From Rhodoplanes sp. (GTDB lineage: Bacteria > Pseudomonadota > Alphaproteobacteria > Rhizobiales > Xanthobacteraceae), in contig NZ_JACAAX010000015.1 in the NCBI RefSeq assembly GCF_013377085.1, positions 58,526-122,525 on the forward strand: a DNA stretch of 64,000 nucleotides, given 5' to 3'. The notes under the pieces are model-generated. The model was not told the DNA's origin, searched no databases, and saw only the letters and a program-made list of their open reading frames with translations. This document shows positions 61,526-64,000 of this stretch, piece after piece. Numbering within the stretch: position 1 is the first letter of the stretch; every line of letters begins with the position of its first letter. The position numbers and the translations under genes were made by a program.

Positions 61526-63794
61526 ATAGGCGGCAGTTACTGGTTTAAGCAGCACTTCTTGTATCTCTTTCCGCTCCCGCAAGGGCAAGGCTCGTTTCGT
61601 CCGAGTTTTTGCTTTCGCCGTCTCGGAAGCAACGCAGTGAGCGGAACCGAAGGCTTTCTTGGCCAAGCTTTGAGAGCCTCTTCCATGTTTGGATCAACCC
61701 TCCACTTTTGCTCGATAACCAAGGCACCTCTGATGCGGCCGTTTCCGGGAGAGAGTAGAATTCCGTACCAAACGTCTGATTTTGTGTCGTATTTTCTCAA
61801 GCGACAGTGAATGGATAAGCGCTCTCGTGCCAACTCTTCGGGCAGCGAATTTACATGAAGAGTAAAACCGGATTCGTCCGTCTCGGATCGCACAGAAAGG
61901 TCATGTTGTTTGCCGTCTTTGGCTGCGGACTGCACCAGCCCGTCGATACCGGCATTGATATGTTTCGCGGCGTCGGAACTGAACTGCAGGAATAGCATCC
62001 CCAAGCCCACGAGCTCGGGTGTAGCGTTTGCCTCAATCTCGGAGAGTAGTCTCCCTATGGGCGACCCCTCAAAGCGGGTTAAAATACCCTTTGGGGTCCT
62101 CTCACCGGGAACTCCCGCCCTGCGAGTATGCATGGCTATATCCAGAGAGCTAGTAAAGTCGTCACCGAGGTTGACCATGTCATAATTGTCTTCCAACCAA
62201 AGATTATGTTTAAGGTGATAGCCTAAAATTGTAAGCTCTTGATTCACGATGAGTTGCTTGTCAAATCGAGCTCTTAATGCCAGATAGTTGAAAAAATGCA
62301 ATGGTGACTCTAGTATCTCCGTCAGAACATCCATAAAAAACACATCAGTAATTATAGGGGGTTGTATGGCTTCCGAAGCATGAATTTCGAGGAACTGCCG
62401 AGCCTGTGCAGCTAATGCAGGATAATGGTCCGACACTATACATAGTGGAAATATTTTTCTAGGTATTCTAGAAATATTGATTTCATCGCCTGTCGGCAGC
62501 GTAAGTTTATATTCATTGCTTAACAGGCTCTTTGAGCACGAGAGAGCTTGCTCATATGCTTCATGAATTGCCTTCTTAAAATCTTCCTTCAACTGAAGAT
62601 CGTTTCCTTTGCGCGCTTCGATTGTCAGTCGTTTTGATTTAGTCTGCACAATAAGAGCTTGGTCGCCGTATAAAACCAAGACATCAGCCTCAGTGAAGCG
62701 GTCTTTTCCCTTGTAGATATCGACATTGCGAAATACGTGCTGTGGACCGAAGACGCGAGATAAGCGGTCTGCCACGAAGTTTTCGGCGAATGCGCCACGA
62801 TTCTTTGATGCAGTTGCATTGTATGATTTGTCGCGATTCATCCAAAAGAACGGCGTTTCATACAGGGCTTCAAGGAAGCTATACATTTGAAATAATAAAT
62901 ATGGACCGGCGGATAGCTTGATTATAGGAGCGGCATTGATCTCATTAAAAGCGCTTAGGCTTGAGAATGATGCGTTTGCCGTATCCGGATCAATGCAGAA
63001 TGCGGAAACGATTCGCTCAATCTTCTTAATCTCGATACCTGTTAGCGCCTGTAACTCTTGAGTATCAAACAAAAACGCTGGCAGAAAGGTCCATTGATCG
63101 GGTGGCCGTGCCTTCATTGACTCGCGAAGGTAGATAAATTTTTGTAGGTGCAACTTGCCGAACGCCTGGGCAACTAGACAGGCTTCACCAATTGTGAAGC
63201 CAACATGCAGTTCAAGCCAATCGTTATCAGCTTTGTATTTTGATTGTGCCAGTTCTTCGTATTGAAAATGATAAGCTGAATCACCACCATAGAAAATGGG
63301 TTCGCGTAGGCCCTCTGCGGTGCTGAACGGGTCAATTCGAGTTGATTCGCGCGGATCACGCACCATTGCTTCAAATGCCGCCGCCCACGGCTTCTGGAGG
63401 CTCATGTGCATTTCGAAAAGAAGTATTTCCGATTGAGAAATGTAAGTTTGAATGACTTGAGGCTGAGGGATATCGACGTCGATCTTGCCCTTTGCCATCA
63501 GGCCTACAAGCGTTGAGATCTCAATTGTTGATAACCGATCGTGAGAGTACAGGTGCTGCATGTCTTTTTCAGTAATTAGGTCTCCTGAATAACGAATCAG
63601 ATTATCGCGCCAACAAAAGTATGCAATTGCGTGAGCGTATCCCGGTGAGCAGCAAAGTCTTTGCAGTTCATCAAATATTTCGGTTTCGTTGCGGGCGGTC
63701 TGCGGAGTTATATTCTCTCTATCCATGAGCTAATGGCCATCTGTTGCTTCTCGCCGATAGGCCTAATGTCAATTTATCAGACGGTGCCGCCTAT
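61526..63794. other. AT-rich insertion bounded by a 10-bp inverted repeat
   Basis: ATAGGCGGCA (61526-61535, next to the stop codon) and TGCCGCCTAT (63785-63794, upstream of the start) are exact inverse copies flanking the single gene 61537-63726. GC content inside is near 45 %, far below the surroundings. No transposase is present. The repeat is short and may be coincidental, but composition clearly indicates acquired DNA. Confidence 0.4.
61537..63726 (-). CDS. Nuclease-like (PD-(D/E)XK) protein with C-terminal SEC-C zinc motif
   Basis: This 729-residue protein is unlike its neighbours in base composition. A restriction-endonuclease-like core spans about 309-375: E315 in GAFAENFVADRL, then TEADVLVLY (E346/D348) and IVQTKSKR (Q361-x-K363). 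The C-terminus ends with a classic SEC-C motif, GRNEPCPCGSGKRYKKCC. Long helical regions (1-300 and 380-700) have no recognised domain. SEC-C is common in SecA and in many accessory proteins of defence and toxin loci. The nuclease assignment is by motif only. It appears to be a solitary gene. Confidence 0.82.
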   Translation of the reverse strand: MDRENITPQTARNETEIFDELQRLCCSPGYAHAIAYFCWRDNLIRYSGDLITEKDMQHLYSHDRLSTIEISTLVGLMAKGKIDVDIPQPQVIQTYISQSEILLFEMHMSLQKPWAAAFEAMVRDPRESTRIDPFSTAEGLREPIFYGGDSAYHFQYEELAQSKYKADNDWLELHVGFTIGEACLVAQAFGKLHLQKFIYLRESMKARPPDQWTFLPAFLFDTQELQALTGIEIKKIERIVSAFCIDPDTANASFSSLSAFNEINAAPIIKLSAGPYLLFQMYSFLEALYETPFFWMNRDKSYNATASKNRGAFAENFVADRLSRVFGPQHVFRNVDIYKGKDRFTEADVLVLYGDQALIVQTKSKRLTIEARKGNDLQLKEDFKKAIHEAYEQALSCSKSLLSNEYKLTLPTGDEINISRIPRKIFPLCIVSDHYPALAAQARQFLEIHASEAIQPPIITDVFFMDVLTEILESPLHFFNYLALRARFDKQLIVNQELTILGYHLKHNLWLEDNYDMVNLGDDFTSSLDIAMHTRRAGVPGERTPKGILTRFEGSPIGRLLSEIEANATPELVGLGMLFLQFSSDAAKHINAGIDGLVQSAAKDGKQHDLSVRSETDESGFTLHVNSLPEELARERLSIHCRLRKYDTKSDVWYGILLSPGNGRIRGALVIEQKWRVDPNMEEALKAWPRKPSVPLTALLPRRRKQKLGRNEPCPCGSGKRYKKCCLNQ

Positions 63795-63873
63795 CGAACG
63801 CGCCTTAAGCTGACAGCGAATCCTGCAGTCCGTCGGTAGAGGCATCTATACTACATTCTGAAGGTCTGCTCAG

Positions 63874-63941
63874 GGTCAAATGCGGACCCATCGATGCCCG
63901 GGAGCGGAGTTCTGCCCCCGGGTACTAAGCGTCAGATTTGC
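63874..63941. repeat. Uninterrupted relative of the repeat split by the MITE at 39.6 kb
   Basis: GGTCAAATGCGGACCCATCGA continuing to CCCCGGGTACTAAGCGTCAGA aligns with 39587-39613 plus 39828-39870, with the MITE and one duplication removed. It serves as the empty-site allele for that insertion. Flanking bases from about 63949 (GGGTCGGGACTC) may be the end of an insertion sequence cut by the window edge. Confidence 0.6.
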
Positions 63942-64000
63942 CCCACTAGGGTCGGGACTCAATTGAGCCACCAAGCGACGGTCGCGGCCAGGATGGCGCC

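Overview
The window is GC-rich (roughly 68-70 % outside two clearly AT-richer islands) and reads as chromosomal DNA of an alphaproteobacterium of the order Hyphomicrobiales. The gene content fits the Xanthobacteraceae/Nitrobacteraceae branch (Rhodoplanes- or Bradyrhizobium-like): two Bug/TctC-type solute-binding proteins, FixL-FixJ-FixK oxygen control, a RegB/RegA (ActS/ActR) redox pair, intracellular PHB depolymerase and phasin, MmcB, and many palindromic intergenic repeats. The genus cannot be fixed from the sequence alone.

Layout. 1-9.2 kb: a partial secreted c-type haem protein, a Bug protein, a secreted SAM-methyltransferase-like protein, an SDR, a FAD oxidoreductase with a Cys cluster, a multipass transporter, an ABM-domain protein and a PhyH-type dioxygenase. 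9.2-13.6 kb: an AT-richer island holding a three-gene operon (PD-(D/E)XK effector, middle component, zinc-hook ABC ATPase) that I assign to the ABC-3C class of conflict/defence systems. It is bracketed by two diverged direct copies of the upstream region and first codons of the class A PBP gene that follows. 13.6-24.9 kb: PBP1A, Bcr/CflA exporter, YgjP-like metallohydrolase, PHB depolymerase, an ABC-2 exporter pair, two small proteins and regB-regA. 25-35.8 kb: M48 protease, DUF898 protein, MmcB, alcohol dehydrogenase, parDE, a carboxymuconolactone decarboxylase-like protein, an M24-fold protein missing metal ligands, RidA, a second Bug protein and an IclR regulator.

36-52.7 kb: a large Gly-rich autotransporter; about 1 kb of nested repeats including a 203-bp MITE-like element with an 11-bp target duplication; an alpha/beta hydrolase, CaiB/BaiF CoA-transferase and GntR regulator; mtnA, tRNA-Arg(CCG), a PsiF-repeat protein and pncB; a second, very large class A PBP with a secreted protein behind it; and an HtrA-like protein in which all three catalytic residues are replaced. 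52.8-60.2 kb: an oxygen-response cluster (phosphoribosyltransferase, nicotinamidase, UspA, Hsp20, phasin, fixK, then divergent fixL-fixJ and a receiver-only protein), with a perfect FixK/FNR-type box upstream of hsp20. 60.3-64 kb: a quinone oxidoreductase, then a second AT-rich insertion with one 729-codon gene combining a nuclease-like core and a C-terminal SEC-C zinc motif, and repeat remnants.

How it works together. The two redox/oxygen sensory systems (RegBA and FixLJ-K) and the PHB/stress genes suggest a metabolically versatile microaerobe. The Bug proteins, CoA-transferase, decarboxylase-like protein and dehydrogenases indicate use of organic and aromatic acids. The two AT-rich insertions are the accessory, probably immune, content. 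Gene calls rest on translated sequence, start-site context and family motifs recognised by eye; no database search was run.
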